Positions 17,305 through 25,894 of a stretch of 29,243 nucleotides of DNA are shown here, in pieces; within the stretch, counting starts at the first letter, position 1, and each line of letters starts with the position of its first letter. The notes under the pieces were generated by a model, which did not search any database, was not told where the DNA came from, and was given only the letters and a program-made list of their open reading frames with translations. Source of the stretch: an uncultured Lachnospiraceae bacterium (lineage in GTDB: Bacteria > Bacillota > Clostridia > Lachnospirales > Lachnospiraceae). The position numbers and the translations under genes were made by a program. The stretch spans positions 1 through 29,243 of the forward strand of contig UQAW01000048.1 of the NCBI GenBank assembly GCA_900539175.1, read 5' to 3'.

Positions 17305-18054
17305 ATGTATCGTGTTTTACTGGTGGATGATGACCGGGCGCTCCGATATGTTTATTCAAAAATGAATGCATGGATGAAATACGGATTTGCGATTGCAGGA
17401 GAAAGGTCAAATGGGATACAGGCTCTGGAATGGATGAAGGAGCATCCGGCAGATGTGGTGTTTACGGATATCCGAATGCCCTTTATGGATGGGATTACGC
17501 TGATGAAAGAGGCGCAGAAATTATATCCCGAAGTTTTATTTGTATTTATCAGTTCCTATGATGCGTTTGAGTATGCAAGAGAGGGACTTCGTCTGGGTGC
17601 AGTGGATTATGTGGTGAAGCCTATGCGTGATTCCGATCTGGAGAACGTACTGGAGCGCCTGATTCCGGTTATGGGGAAGTCCGGGGATGAGGAACGTATC
17701 TCCATTTTTAAAAAGATAACGGAGGAGGATGTGAACTGGGAGGATCCCCTTTTGCTTCGGATGTGCCGATATCTGGAAGATCATATCGATCAGAATCTGA
17801 CACTTGAGGAGGTGGCAGATGCTTTGCGTTTAAACAAAGACTATTTTGGGAAAATTGTAAAAAGCAGAACGGGGATGAATTTTCGGAATCTCTATAACAG
17901 GTTCAAAATGGAGTATGCAAAACCTCTTATTAAAGGAGGGCAATATAAAATTTATGAGATCAGCCGAATGCTGGGATATACGGCGTCCGACTATTTTACA
18001 CAACTGTTTAAGAACAGCACGGGAATGACGCCTTTGGAATACAAAAAATCATAG
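17305..18054 (+). CDS. Response regulator with AraC-type DNA-binding domain (YesN-like)
   Basis: The 249-residue protein has a receiver domain (1-120) with acidic pocket D8-D10, phosphorylation site D55 (FTDIRMPFMDG) and conserved lysine K105 (VVKPM). It ends in an AraC-type domain with two helix-turn-helix units (about 150-249, including LEEVADALRLNKDYFGKIV and the closing GMTPLEYKK). AAAGGAGG lies 6 bases before the ATG. Such regulators usually pair with a YesM-type sensor kinase, but no kinase gene is next to it. It lies between the urease genes and urtA, so it probably controls one or both of these groups; that is inferred from position only. Confidence 0.88.
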   Translation: MYRVLLVDDDRALRYVYSKMNAWMKYGFAIAGERSNGIQALEWMKEHPADVVFTDIRMPFMDGITLMKEAQKLYPEVLFVFISSYDAFEYAREGLRLGAVDYVVKPMRDSDLENVLERLIPVMGKSGDEERISIFKKITEEDVNWEDPLLLRMCRYLEDHIDQNLTLEEVADALRLNKDYFGKIVKSRTGMNFRNLYNRFKMEYAKPLIKGGQYKIYEISRMLGYTASDYFTQLFKNSTGMTPLEYKKS

Positions 18055-18241
18055 ATGTCTGTTTTTTGGGGGTAAAAGTCGGATTTATCCGGTTTGATTT
18101 CTGTTCTCTTTATGATAATTTTTATTACACAGAAAGATAGTTTGAAAGAAACGACAAGGGAGTCATTGCTGTAAGCGGCAGTGGCTCCTTCTTTTTGTGG
18201 AGGTTGCCTATGCAACAATAAAAGAGAAAGAGGTAGGAGTT
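18055..18241 (+). promoter_or_regulatory. Leader of the urea transporter operon
   Basis: This gap holds no gene. The first 95 bases are AT-rich with weak promoter-like words (TTGATT at 18094, TATGATAAT at 18111-18119) but no well-spaced pair. A terminator hairpin follows at 18157-18190, then a 5-bp hairpin GTTGC/GCAAC (18203-18216), and finally the ribosome site AAAGAGG. There is no room for a promoter between the hairpin and urtA, so transcripts reaching urtA must pass the hairpin. Confidence 0.5.
18157..18196 (+). terminator. Terminator hairpin between the response regulator and urtA
   Basis: Arms 18157-18171 and 18176-18190 pair over about 15 positions, including several G-U pairs, around the loop TAAG, and are followed by CTTTTT. 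It lies 100 bases after the regulator stop and 45 bases before urtA. Confidence 0.8.
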
Positions 18242-19471
18242 ATGAAAAAATTATTATCAAAAACAGCAGCGCTTTTAGTTTCAGCAGCTATGATGGTTTC
18301 ATTCATCGGATGTGGCTCTGACAAGTCAGGAAATGACGGGGAAGTTAAAGTCGGATTGCTGCATTCCATGTCCGGTTCCATGGCAATTTCCGAGCAGGCG
18401 GTATTAGACGCAGAGAAGCTTGCAATCAAGGAAATCAATGCAGCAGGCGGAGTTCTCGGATGCCAGATCAAGTATCAGGAAGAGGATGGAGCGTCAGATC
18501 CTTCTACATTTGCCACGAAAGCGGAAAAATTAGTGGATCAGGATGGGGTTTCAACGGTATTTGGATGTTGGACCTCTTCTTCCAGAAAAGCAGTAAAATC
18601 TATTTTCGAAGATTATGATGCGCTTCTGTTTTATCCGGTACAGTATGAAGGAATGGAGTCATCTTCCAATATTGTTTATACAGGAGCCGCACCGAATCAG
18701 CAGATTGTACCTGCGATTGAATATCTGATTGATCAGGGGTATAAGAAGTTTTTCCTTCTGGGTTCTGACTACGTGTTCCCGCGGACTGCGAATATGATCA
18801 TTACTGCGCAGGTTGAAGCGGCAGGATTGGAAGTGGTCGGTGAGGAATATGCAGGTATGGATCAAACCGATTTCGCAGCAATTATTTCCAAGATTGAAGC
18901 GGCGCAGCCGGATGTGATCATCAATACGTTAAATGGTACCGGCAATGTCTCTTTCTTCAAACAGATGTCTGAGAAAAATTATACAAGTGACGATTACATG
19001 ACAATGTCCTTCTCGATTGCAGAGGAAGAGGTTGCAACAATCGGAGCTGATATTTTAAAGGGACACATGGTTTCCTGGAACTACTATCAGACGACAGATA
19101 CGGACAAAAATGAGGCATTTGTAAAAGCCTATAAGGGTGAATATGGGGAAGACCGTGTGACCTCTGACCCGGCGGAAGCTGCTTATGATGCCGTTTATCT
19201 GTGGGCAGCGGCCTGTGAGAAAGCAGAAAGCTTTGAAGTGGATGATATTTTAAAGACCATTGAAGCAGGAGGGATCTCCTTTGACGCACCGGAAGGAACG
19301 GTGGAAATTGAGGGTTCCAACCATCATTTATCAAAACCGGTTCGTATCGGTCAGATCAAAGAGGATGGATTGATTTATGAAGTGTATGCAACAGACCGTG
19401 CAGTAACACCGGATCCGTATCTGGAGACCTATGACTGGGCCGTAGCTGCAGGAATTGAACCGATCGAATAG
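18242..19471 (+). CDS. urtA: Urea ABC transporter, substrate-binding lipoprotein
   Basis: A 409-residue periplasmic-type binding protein of the branched-chain amino acid/urea group. It has a lipoprotein signal with the lipobox ending at C24 (FIGC), so it is tethered to the membrane outside the cell. Segments diagnostic for UrtA are present: GLLHSMSGSMAISE, VFGCWTSSSRKAV, LLFYPVQYEGMESS and LGSDYVFPRTAN. The ATG at 18242 begins the signal peptide; an earlier in-frame GTG at 18197 would put extra residues before it. The next gene, urtB, follows after 31 bases. The urease genes just upstream support urea as the substrate. Confidence 0.94.
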   Translation: MKKLLSKTAALLVSAAMMVSFIGCGSDKSGNDGEVKVGLLHSMSGSMAISEQAVLDAEKLAIKEINAAGGVLGCQIKYQEEDGASDPSTFATKAEKLVDQDGVSTVFGCWTSSSRKAVKSIFEDYDALLFYPVQYEGMESSSNIVYTGAAPNQQIVPAIEYLIDQGYKKFFLLGSDYVFPRTANMIITAQVEAAGLEVVGEEYAGMDQTDFAAIISKIEAAQPDVIINTLNGTGNVSFFKQMSEKNYTSDDYMTMSFSIAEEEVATIGADILKGHMVSWNYYQTTDTDKNEAFVKAYKGEYGEDRVTSDPAEAAYDAVYLWAAACEKAESFEVDDILKTIEAGGISFDAPEGTVEIEGSNHHLSKPVRIGQIKEDGLIYEVYATDRAVTPDPYLETYDWAVAAGIEPIE

Positions 19472-19502
19472 GATATCATAAGTGGCATGGGAGGTGCTGA
19501 CA

Positions 19503-20405
19503 TTGGCAGATTGGAATACGTTATTTAATGGGCTTAGCCTTGGCTCCATATATTTGCTGGTAGCATTAGGACTTGCCGTTACATTTGGACTTATGGGAGT
19601 TATCAACATGGCACACGGTGAATTTGTCATGATAGGAGCATATATGACATACATCGTGCAGGAGGTTTTCGCTTCGGTCTTCGGCAGGGGAGGTAGTATT
19701 TACTACCTCCTTGCCATCCCATTTGCATTTGTAACAGCATTTCTATTGGGATGTGTGTTGGAAAAACTGATTATCAGCAGGCTTTACGGCAGGAAGATGG
19801 ATAGTCTGCTGGCAACCTTCGGCATCAGTCTGATTTTGCAGCAGGCAGCAAGATCCATCTTCGGTTCCCAGGGTGTCAATGTAAATGCACCTGACTTTTT
19901 GAAAAAAGGAATCACAATAGGATCCTATACGTTTGCATATAACCGTATTTTTATTATTCTTCTGGCGCTTGCCTGCCTGGCAGTGGTCTGCCTGATTATG
20001 AATAAGACCACATTCGGCGCACAGATGCGTGCAACCATGCAGAACCGTCAGATGGCGCAGTGTATGGGGATCAATTCGAAAAAAATTGATTGTATCACGT
20101 TCGGCATTGGTTCCGGTCTTGCAGGTGTTGCAGGATGTTCGATTGCACTGCTTGGCTCGGTGGACTCTACGGTCGGACAGAATTATATTGTGTATTCCTT
20201 TATGACAGTTGTACTCGGCGGTGTGGGTAATTTACTTGGTACCGTGATCGGAGCAATGGTCATTGGTTTTTCCAGTATCCTTGTGGAAGCTTTTCAGAGC
20301 GCTTCCATTGCGCGTGCCATCGTATTGATCCTTATTATTGTTTTTCTGCAATTTAAGCCAAAAGGTCTGTTTACGATCAGAAGCAGAAGTCTGGATGAAG
20401 AATAG
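19503..20405 (+). CDS. urtB: Urea ABC transporter, permease UrtB
   Basis: A LivH-type inner-membrane permease of 300 residues with about 8 helices. The sequence LFNGLSLGSIYLLVALGLAVTFG followed by MGVINMAHGEFVMIGAY is typical of UrtB. The TTG at 19503 is chosen because GGGAGG lies 8 bases before it; a GTG at 19482 is in frame but has no site. UrtB forms the transmembrane channel together with UrtC. Confidence 0.92.
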   Translation: MADWNTLFNGLSLGSIYLLVALGLAVTFGLMGVINMAHGEFVMIGAYMTYIVQEVFASVFGRGGSIYYLLAIPFAFVTAFLLGCVLEKLIISRLYGRKMDSLLATFGISLILQQAARSIFGSQGVNVNAPDFLKKGITIGSYTFAYNRIFIILLALACLAVVCLIMNKTTFGAQMRATMQNRQMAQCMGINSKKIDCITFGIGSGLAGVAGCSIALLGSVDSTVGQNYIVYSFMTVVLGGVGNLLGTVIGAMVIGFSSILVEAFQSASIARAIVLILIIVFLQFKPKGLFTIRSRSLDEE

Positions 20406-20416
20406 GAGGCGGCAGA

Positions 20417-21496
20417 ATGAAAATGACTACAAAATTAAAAGGAAAAGGAAATCATATCTGTTTTGCCCTGATTGTTCTCGCATTGGCAGCATGCCCCTTC
20501 CTGATTTCTTCCACATCTATGATTCAGTTTCTGGGGAAATGTATGTGCTATTCAATTGTAGCGATTGCACTGGACCTGATCTGGGGTTATACAGGAATGC
20601 TGAGTCTGGGGCATGGGATCTACTTTTGTCTGGGTGGATACTGTATGGCAATGTATCTGAGACTTCGTGAAAGCGGCGGGGAAATCATTGATTTTATGAA
20701 AACCGGAGGACTTACGAAGCTGCCTGGCTTTTGGAAACCATTTTTAAATCTCCCCCTTACATTTCTGCTGATTCTGGTGGTTCCGGGGGTATTGGCAGGA
20801 GTGATCGGCTTCTTTGTATTCCGAAGCCGTATTAAAGGCGTATATTTCTCCATTATTACACAGGCTCTGACATGGGCTGCCTACTCCTTGTTTATTGCCA
20901 ATTCCAAGTATACGGGCGGAAATAATGGTATCACGGATTTTCCCTCTATGTTTGGAAGTACCAGGGGATCTGCGCATAAAGGGAATCTGCTGGCTCTGTT
21001 TTTTACGGCACTGGTGATTCTGATCTTGATTTACATACTTGCAAGTTTTCTGGTAAACAGCAAATTCGGAAAACTCTTAATTGCCATTCGTGATGGTGAA
21101 AACCGTACCTATTTTTCCGGGTATTGTGTCAATAATTACAAAAATTTTATCTATACCCTGTCTGCGATTCTGACAGGAATCGGCGGGGCATTATTTGTTA
21201 ATTTTAACGGAAGCATTACACCTTCCCAGATGACAATCTCATTTTCTATTACGATGATTATCTGGGTGGCAATCGGTGGAAGAGGCACTGTTTTGGGGGC
21301 TGTAATCGGAGCATTCTTTATTAATCTGTGTGAATTCAATTTAAGTTCCGGATCACTTGCTTCCGTATGGCAGTACATCATCGGGGCCATTTTCTGTATT
21401 ACGATTCTGTTCTTTAAGGGGGGAATCATGGGGCTGGTGACGAATCAGATTCCGGCATATGTGCGAAGAAAAAAGAAGCAGCAGGAGGTGGACTAG
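20417..21496 (+). CDS. urtC: Urea ABC transporter, permease UrtC
   Basis: A LivM-type permease of 359 residues with about 9 to 10 helices. Typical elements are the segment LDLIWGYTGMLSLGHG, the pair YTGGNNGITDFP, and IWVAIGGRGTVLGAVIGAF near the end. AGGAGG lies shortly before the ATG, and the gap to urtB is 11 bases. It is the partner of UrtB in the urea channel. Confidence 0.92.
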   Translation: MKMTTKLKGKGNHICFALIVLALAACPFLISSTSMIQFLGKCMCYSIVAIALDLIWGYTGMLSLGHGIYFCLGGYCMAMYLRLRESGGEIIDFMKTGGLTKLPGFWKPFLNLPLTFLLILVVPGVLAGVIGFFVFRSRIKGVYFSIITQALTWAAYSLFIANSKYTGGNNGITDFPSMFGSTRGSAHKGNLLALFFTALVILILIYILASFLVNSKFGKLLIAIRDGENRTYFSGYCVNNYKNFIYTLSAILTGIGGALFVNFNGSITPSQMTISFSITMIIWVAIGGRGTVLGAVIGAFFINLCEFNLSSGSLASVWQYIIGAIFCITILFFKGGIMGLVTNQIPAYVRRKKKQQEVD

Positions 21497-21497
21497 G

Positions 21498-22286
21498 ATG
21501 CAGGAAAAGGAAGATATTGTATTAAAATTAAAGCATATCTCAGTGGTATTTGACGGATTTAAGGCATTGACCGATGTGGATATACAGGTAAAACGTCATA
21601 GTATTCACTTCTTTATCGGACCAAACGGCGCCGGTAAAACCACACTTCTCGATATTATCTGTGCAAAGACAAAGCCGACAGCCGGTACGGTGCATTTTTA
21701 TCCTCAGGGAAAGGATTCGATCCGTCTTACCGGAATGAAAGAATATAAGATTGTAAATGAAGGTGTGGGACGGAAATTCCAGGTGCCTTCTGTATTTGTG
21801 GAGTTGTCGGTTCTGGACAATATGATCTTGTCATTGAAGGGACATAAAGGGGTCTGGCAGTCCATCTTCTATCGTTTATCAAAAGAAGAAGAAGCACAGA
21901 TTATGGAGACATTAAAGAAGGTTGGTCTGGAAGAACGGATCTATGCAAAAGCAGGGTCTCTTGCTCACGGTGAGAAGCAATGGCTGGAAATCGCCATGCA
22001 GTTGGTCCAGAAGCCGGAAATCATTATGTTGGATGAACCGGCGGCGGGAATGGGAAAGCCGGAAACCTTTAAGACAGGCGAGCTTTTAATGAAAATAAAA
22101 GAAGAATGTACCATTATTGTAGTGGAGCATGATATGGATTTTGTCAAGCAGATTGCGGATACGGTGACGGTTCTCCATGAAGGAAAATTATTGATGGAAG
22201 GTTCCATAGAGGATGTGCTGGCAGATCAGACGGTTCAGGCGGTATATCTGGGAAGAGGAGGTGAACGTAATGCTGAAGCTTCATGA
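21498..22286 (+). CDS. urtD: Urea ABC transporter, ATPase UrtD
   Basis: A 262-residue ATP-binding subunit. Walker A is GPNGAGKTT, the Walker B region is IIMLDEPAAGM, and the switch histidine is in VVEHDMDFV. The signature motif reads LAHGEKQWLEIAM rather than LSGGQ; this variant is usual for UrtD. GGAGGTG precedes the ATG at 21498, one base after the urtC stop. The gene overlaps urtE by 17 bases. Confidence 0.93.
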   Translation: MQEKEDIVLKLKHISVVFDGFKALTDVDIQVKRHSIHFFIGPNGAGKTTLLDIICAKTKPTAGTVHFYPQGKDSIRLTGMKEYKIVNEGVGRKFQVPSVFVELSVLDNMILSLKGHKGVWQSIFYRLSKEEEAQIMETLKKVGLEERIYAKAGSLAHGEKQWLEIAMQLVQKPEIIMLDEPAAGMGKPETFKTGELLMKIKEECTIIVVEHDMDFVKQIADTVTVLHEGKLLMEGSIEDVLADQTVQAVYLGRGGERNAEAS

Positions 22287-22959
22287 TGTAAGTGCATATT
22301 ATGGGGAAAGCAGTGTGATTCGGAATCTGGACCTGGAAGTGCCGGATCATAAGACTGTATGTCTGATCGGAAGGAACGGAGTGGGGAAAAGTACCACATT
22401 AAAAAGTATTATGGGACTTGTGAAAACCCCGGAAGGGAGCATCTGTCTGGGGGATCAGGAGATGATTAAGATGGCAACTTATGACAGAGCCAAATTGGGA
22501 ATCGGCTACGTTCCTCAGGGGCGCGATATTTTTCCTCAGATGACAGTTCAGGAAAATCTGGAACTTGGTCTTAAAACATCCAAAGAAAAGAAAGTTCCTG
22601 ATTATATTTATGAATTGTTTCCGATTTTGCCGGAGTTTTTAAAACGAAAAGGCGGAGATCTTTCCGGAGGACAGCAGCAGCAGCTTGCAATTGCAAGGGC
22701 TTTGGTAACAAAGCCGAAGATTCTGATTCTGGATGAGCCTACCGAGGGGATTCAGCCCTCAATCATTCAGAGTATCGGAGAGGCAATCAAAAGGGTAAAT
22801 AAGGAACTGGGAATTACCGTATTTATTGTGGAACAATATCTGGAGTTTGTGCTTGGTATATCGGATTCTCTTTATTTGATGGAAAAAGGGCAGATTGTAT
22901 TGCAGGGAAATACAGCGGATATTCCGGCAGATGAAGTACAGAAAATGATGACAGAATAA
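22270..22959 (+). CDS. urtE: Urea ABC transporter, ATPase UrtE
   Basis: The second ATP-binding subunit (229 residues, LivF type). Walker A is GRNGVGKSTTLKSIMG, the signature is LSGGQQQQLAIARAL, and Walker B is ILILDEPTEGIQPS. GAGGAGG lies 8 bases before the ATG at 22270, inside the end of urtD. It pairs with UrtD to drive urea uptake. Confidence 0.94.
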   Translation: MLKLHDVSAYYGESSVIRNLDLEVPDHKTVCLIGRNGVGKSTTLKSIMGLVKTPEGSICLGDQEMIKMATYDRAKLGIGYVPQGRDIFPQMTVQENLELGLKTSKEKKVPDYIYELFPILPEFLKRKGGDLSGGQQQQLAIARALVTKPKILILDEPTEGIQPSIIQSIGEAIKRVNKELGITVFIVEQYLEFVLGISDSLYLMEKGQIVLQGNTADIPADEVQKMMTE

Positions 22960-22989
22960 GGCTGTACATAATTAAGGAAAGGGGAAAAA

Positions 22990-23622
22990 ATGGATCATTA
23001 TGTAATTACAATTGCAAGAGGATTTGGAAGCGGCGGGAAAGAAATCGGAAGCAAGTTAGCGGCCCGTCTGGGAATTCCCTGTTATGAATCTCAGATTTTG
23101 AAAATGGCTTCCGATGAGAGCGGACTGAATGAAGCATTGTTCAGTCAGGTGGATGAAAAATTAAACGTGGAAGGCCGTGTACGGAGTTATCTGAGAAGGG
23201 TTCCCTTTGAGAAGGTTGCGACACCCTCCATGAAGGAATTTACTTCCGATATCAATCTGTTTAATATCCAAAGTCAGATCATCCGTCATCTGGCGAATTC
23301 AGAGTCCTGTATTATTATTGGAAAGTGTGCGGATTACGTGCTGAGAAAGTATCCCAATGTGCTGAGTGTCTATATCGAAGCACCCCGCAGTGCCTGCGTA
23401 AATTCCATTATGAATAAGATGGGAGTTACGGAAGCGGAGGCTCATAAGCTGATTGAAAAAACGGATAAATATCGTGCAGATTATTATAAGTATTATACCC
23501 ACGGCGGTTACTGGACAAATCCGGTGAATTATGATCTGACTCTGAACAGTGACCGGGTGGGAAGAGATAAGTGTGTAGATGTTTTGGAGCAATTTTTGAA
23601 GATTAAGTTTGAACTGGAATAA
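22990..23622 (+). CDS. Cytidylate kinase-like protein
   Basis: A 210-residue P-loop protein of the cytidylate-kinase-like family (Cytidylate_kin2). The P-loop is GFGSGGKEIG at residues 11-20, then YESQILKMASDESG and CIIIGKCADYVL. The C-terminal YDLTLNSDRVGRDKCVDVL segment is also typical. The family is common in Firmicutes but its true substrate is mostly unknown; it is distinct from Cmk of pyrimidine metabolism. It lies 30 bases behind urtE behind a G-rich ribosome site (AAAGGGG), so it is probably cotranscribed with the urea transporter. A functional link to urea use is not obvious. Confidence 0.85.
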   Translation: MDHYVITIARGFGSGGKEIGSKLAARLGIPCYESQILKMASDESGLNEALFSQVDEKLNVEGRVRSYLRRVPFEKVATPSMKEFTSDINLFNIQSQIIRHLANSESCIIIGKCADYVLRKYPNVLSVYIEAPRSACVNSIMNKMGVTEAEAHKLIEKTDKYRADYYKYYTHGGYWTNPVNYDLTLNSDRVGRDKCVDVLEQFLKIKFELE

Positions 23623-23645
23623 GCGGCAGGATAAAAAGCGTTTTA

Positions 23646-23686
23646 CAGGGATCAGACAGGTGTTTTTGACATTGGTATGATCCCTG
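23646..23686 (+). terminator. Possible terminator after the kinase-like gene
   Basis: CAGGGATCA (23646-23654) pairs with TGATCCCTG (23678-23686) around a 23-base loop, followed by CAATTTTAG. The stem is good, the T-run short. It separates the urt operon from the purine operon promoter. Confidence 0.6.
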
Positions 23687-23716
23687 CAATTTTAGTGCAT
23701 TTTATGTTGCTATGGG

Positions 23717-23745
23717 TTGACTTTTGGAAAATTTCATGCTATGTT
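23717..23745 (+). promoter_or_regulatory. Sigma-A promoter of the purine operon
   Basis: TTGACT (23717-23722) and TATGTT (23740-23745) are 17 bases apart. The predicted start near 23752 is just before the riboswitch aptamer. Confidence 0.75.
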
Positions 23746-23753
23746 AAAGACAG

Positions 23754-23824
23754 TTATACGACTGACGGAAGTGGAATTGACCACAGGGAGTATAATCGAT
23801 AATAGGCCGACCGTCTGGGCAGAC
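23754..23824 (+). ncRNA. ZTP/ZMP riboswitch (pfl motif) aptamer
   Basis: The conserved words of the pfl aptamer occur in order: GACTGACGGAAGTGG at 23760-23774, a P2 closing arm and junction CCACAGGGAG at 23781-23790, and the 3' block CCGTCTGGGCA at 23811-23821. TTATAC (23754-23759) can pair with GTATAA to form P1, and GTGG with CCAC to form P2. The class senses the purine intermediate ZMP (AICAR ribotide) or ZTP and switches on one-carbon and purine genes. The next gene codes for the final step of IMP synthesis and the one after it uses ZMP directly, which fits perfectly. Confidence 0.9.
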
Positions 23825-23943
23825 AGCTTGGATATGTGTAGGGTCTTTTTTTATTCCTGTAAAGAGCCGCTGGGAAATGAGGGTAAATGTAGCGTTTCGT
23901 GCCGTTTATCCTGCGCAAATGAAGATGAAAAGGAGAAAGATTC
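23825..23943 (+). promoter_or_regulatory. Expression platform of the ZTP riboswitch
   Basis: A run of seven T at 23846-23852 follows GGGTC. GACC at 23809-23812, in the aptamer's 3' block, can pair with GGTC at 23842-23845, so ligand binding and terminator formation may compete. A second hairpin, AGGGTAAA with TTTATCCT, lies about 50 bases before the ATG. The exact switching fold was not computed. AAGGAG at the end is the ribosome site. Confidence 0.55.
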
Positions 23944-24657
23944 ATGGAAATGTTATCACTGGAACAAGAATTAAGAGAGAATTCTTATCCCGGAAGAGGA
24001 ATCGTAATCGGACGTTCTGCCGATGGAAAATCAGCAGTCACTGCCTATTTTATCATGGGCAGAAGTGAGAACAGCAGAAACCGTATCTTTGTAGAGGATG
24101 GCGAAGGCATCCGCACACAGGCGTTTGATCCTTCCAAGATGGAAGATCCAAGTCTGATTATCTATGCACCGGTTCGCGTGCTGGGTAATAAGACCATTGT
24201 AACCAACGGGGATCAGACGGATACGATTTATGACGGAATGGATGCTCAGATGACATTCGAACAGTCACTGCGTTCCCGTGAATTTGAGCCGGATGCCCCG
24301 AACTATACACCTCGTATTTCCGGAGTGATGCATGTGGAGAACGGAACCTACAGTTATGCAATGTCTATCCTGAAGAGCAACAACGGCAATCCGGATCAGT
24401 GCAATCGTTATACCTTTGCCTACAATAACTGTGTTGCAGGAGAAGGACATTTTATCCACACCTATATGCATGACGGCAATCCGCTTCCAAGCTTTGAAGG
24501 CGAACCGAAGCTGGTGAGCATTCCGGATGATATCGATGCATTTACAGAGCTGGTATGGAACAATCTGAATGAGGACAACAAAGTTTCTCTGTTTGTGCGT
24601 TACATCAATATTGAGACCGGCAAGTATGAAACTCGTATTGTGAATAAGAATCAGTAA
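23944..24657 (+). CDS. purO: IMP cyclohydrolase (PurO type)
   Basis: The 237-residue protein belongs to the IMP cyclohydrolase family first known from archaeal PurO. RGIVIGRSADGKSAVTAYFI and the segment NSRNRIF near the N terminus are typical, as is YTPRISGVM in the middle. It closes the purine ring of FAICAR to form IMP, the last step of the pathway, in the cytoplasm. In most bacteria this is done by the N-terminal domain of PurH instead. AAGGAG lies 8 bases before the ATG. The next gene, 20 bases downstream, supplies the preceding formyl transfer, so the two replace bifunctional PurH. Confidence 0.88.
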   Translation: MEMLSLEQELRENSYPGRGIVIGRSADGKSAVTAYFIMGRSENSRNRIFVEDGEGIRTQAFDPSKMEDPSLIIYAPVRVLGNKTIVTNGDQTDTIYDGMDAQMTFEQSLRSREFEPDAPNYTPRISGVMHVENGTYSYAMSILKSNNGNPDQCNRYTFAYNNCVAGEGHFIHTYMHDGNPLPSFEGEPKLVSIPDDIDAFTELVWNNLNEDNKVSLFVRYINIETGKYETRIVNKNQ

Positions 24658-24677
24658 TGTAAAGCAGGAGGTAAATG

Positions 24678-25856
24678 ATGAAAGAATTAGAATTAAAATA
24701 CGGATGTAACCCGAATCAGAAACCGTCCAGAATCTATGTTGCCGACGGCAGTGAGCTTCCGATCACCGTCCTTTCCGGAAAACCAGGTTATATCAACTTT
24801 CTGGATGCATTCAACGGATGGCAGCTTGTGAAAGAATTAAAGAAGGAAACAGGTCTTCCGGCAGCAACTTCCTTTAAGCATGTTTCCCCTGCCGGAGCGG
24901 CAGTTGGTCTTCCGTTGGATGAGACACTGCGCAAAATCTACTGGGTAGATGATATGGGAGAGCTTTCTCCTCTTGCCTGTGCTTACGCCAGAGCACGCGG
25001 CGCTGACAGAATGTCCTCCTTCGGAGATTTCATCGCACTTTCCGATGTCTGTGATGCAGATACTGCGTCTATTATCAAACGTGAAGTGTCCGATGGTGTG
25101 ATCGCACCGGGATTTACGGATGAAGCAATGGAGATTCTGCGCCAGAAAAAGAATGGAAATTACTGTGTGATTCAGATTGATGAGAACTATACACCGGCTC
25201 CGATGGAGCATAAAGAGGTTTATGGTGTGACCTTTGAACAGGGACGTCAGGAGCTTCCGATTGATGACGAACTGCTTTCCAATATTGTGACAGCTAATAA
25301 GGATCTGCCGGAAGCTGCTAAGAGAGATATGAAGGTTGCTTTGATTACTCTGAAATATACACAGTCCAATTCCGTATGTTTTGTAAAAGACGGACAGGCA
25401 ATCGGTGTAGGCGCCGGACAGCAGTCCCGTGTACATTGTACAAGACTTGCCGGACAGAAAGCCGACAACTGGTTCCTGCGTCAGTCCCCGCAGGTTATGA
25501 ATCTGCAGTTTGTGGATAATATCCGCCGTGCAGATCGTGACAATGCAATTGATGTTTACATCGGTGAGGAATATATGGATGTTCTGGCTGACGGTGCATG
25601 GGAGAAGATTTTCAAGGTAAAACCGGAAGTCTTCACAAGAGAGGAAAAACGTGCATGGCTGGATCAGATGTCTGGTGTGACACTTGGTTCCGATGCGTTC
25701 TTCCCATTCTCAGATAATATTGAGCGGGCACACAAGAGCGGTGTTCAGTATATCGCAGAGCCAGGCGGCTCAGTGAGAGATGACGCGGTTATTGAGTGTT
25801 GTGATAAGTATGATATGGTGATGGCATTTACCGGAATCCGTCTGTTCCATCACTAA
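24678..25856 (+). CDS. purH: AICAR formyltransferase, stand-alone (PurH C-terminal domain)
   Basis: The protein transfers a formyl group from 10-formyl-tetrahydrofolate to AICAR ribotide, giving FAICAR. The 392-residue sequence covers only the transformylase domain of PurH. KYGCNPNQKPS (7-17) matches the domain's start, and the catalytic Lys-His pair is K67-H68 (TSFKHVSPAGAA). The end contains GSDAFFPFSDNIERAHKSGV and EPGGSVRDDAVIE, both strongly conserved. No cyclohydrolase domain is attached. AGGAGG sits 6 bases before the ATG at 24678, which is better than the ATG at 24675. It follows the PurO-type gene in the ZTP-riboswitch operon. Confidence 0.93.
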   Translation: MKELELKYGCNPNQKPSRIYVADGSELPITVLSGKPGYINFLDAFNGWQLVKELKKETGLPAATSFKHVSPAGAAVGLPLDETLRKIYWVDDMGELSPLACAYARARGADRMSSFGDFIALSDVCDADTASIIKREVSDGVIAPGFTDEAMEILRQKKNGNYCVIQIDENYTPAPMEHKEVYGVTFEQGRQELPIDDELLSNIVTANKDLPEAAKRDMKVALITLKYTQSNSVCFVKDGQAIGVGAGQQSRVHCTRLAGQKADNWFLRQSPQVMNLQFVDNIRRADRDNAIDVYIGEEYMDVLADGAWEKIFKVKPEVFTREEKRAWLDQMSGVTLGSDAFFPFSDNIERAHKSGVQYIAEPGGSVRDDAVIECCDKYDMVMAFTGIRLFHH

Positions 25857-25894
25857 AAAATCCCAGAGCGTGTTTGAAAAGCGTGAAGAAAAGA

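Noticed and set aside
18055..18241. ANTAR- or guanidine-riboswitch-type element in the urtA leader
   Set aside because: The required hexaloop pairs and the conserved guanidine aptamer words are not visible.
23717..23974. Plus-strand frame of 85 codons beginning at the purine promoter
   Set aside because: It overlaps the promoter, the ZTP aptamer and the start of the next gene and has no ribosome site.
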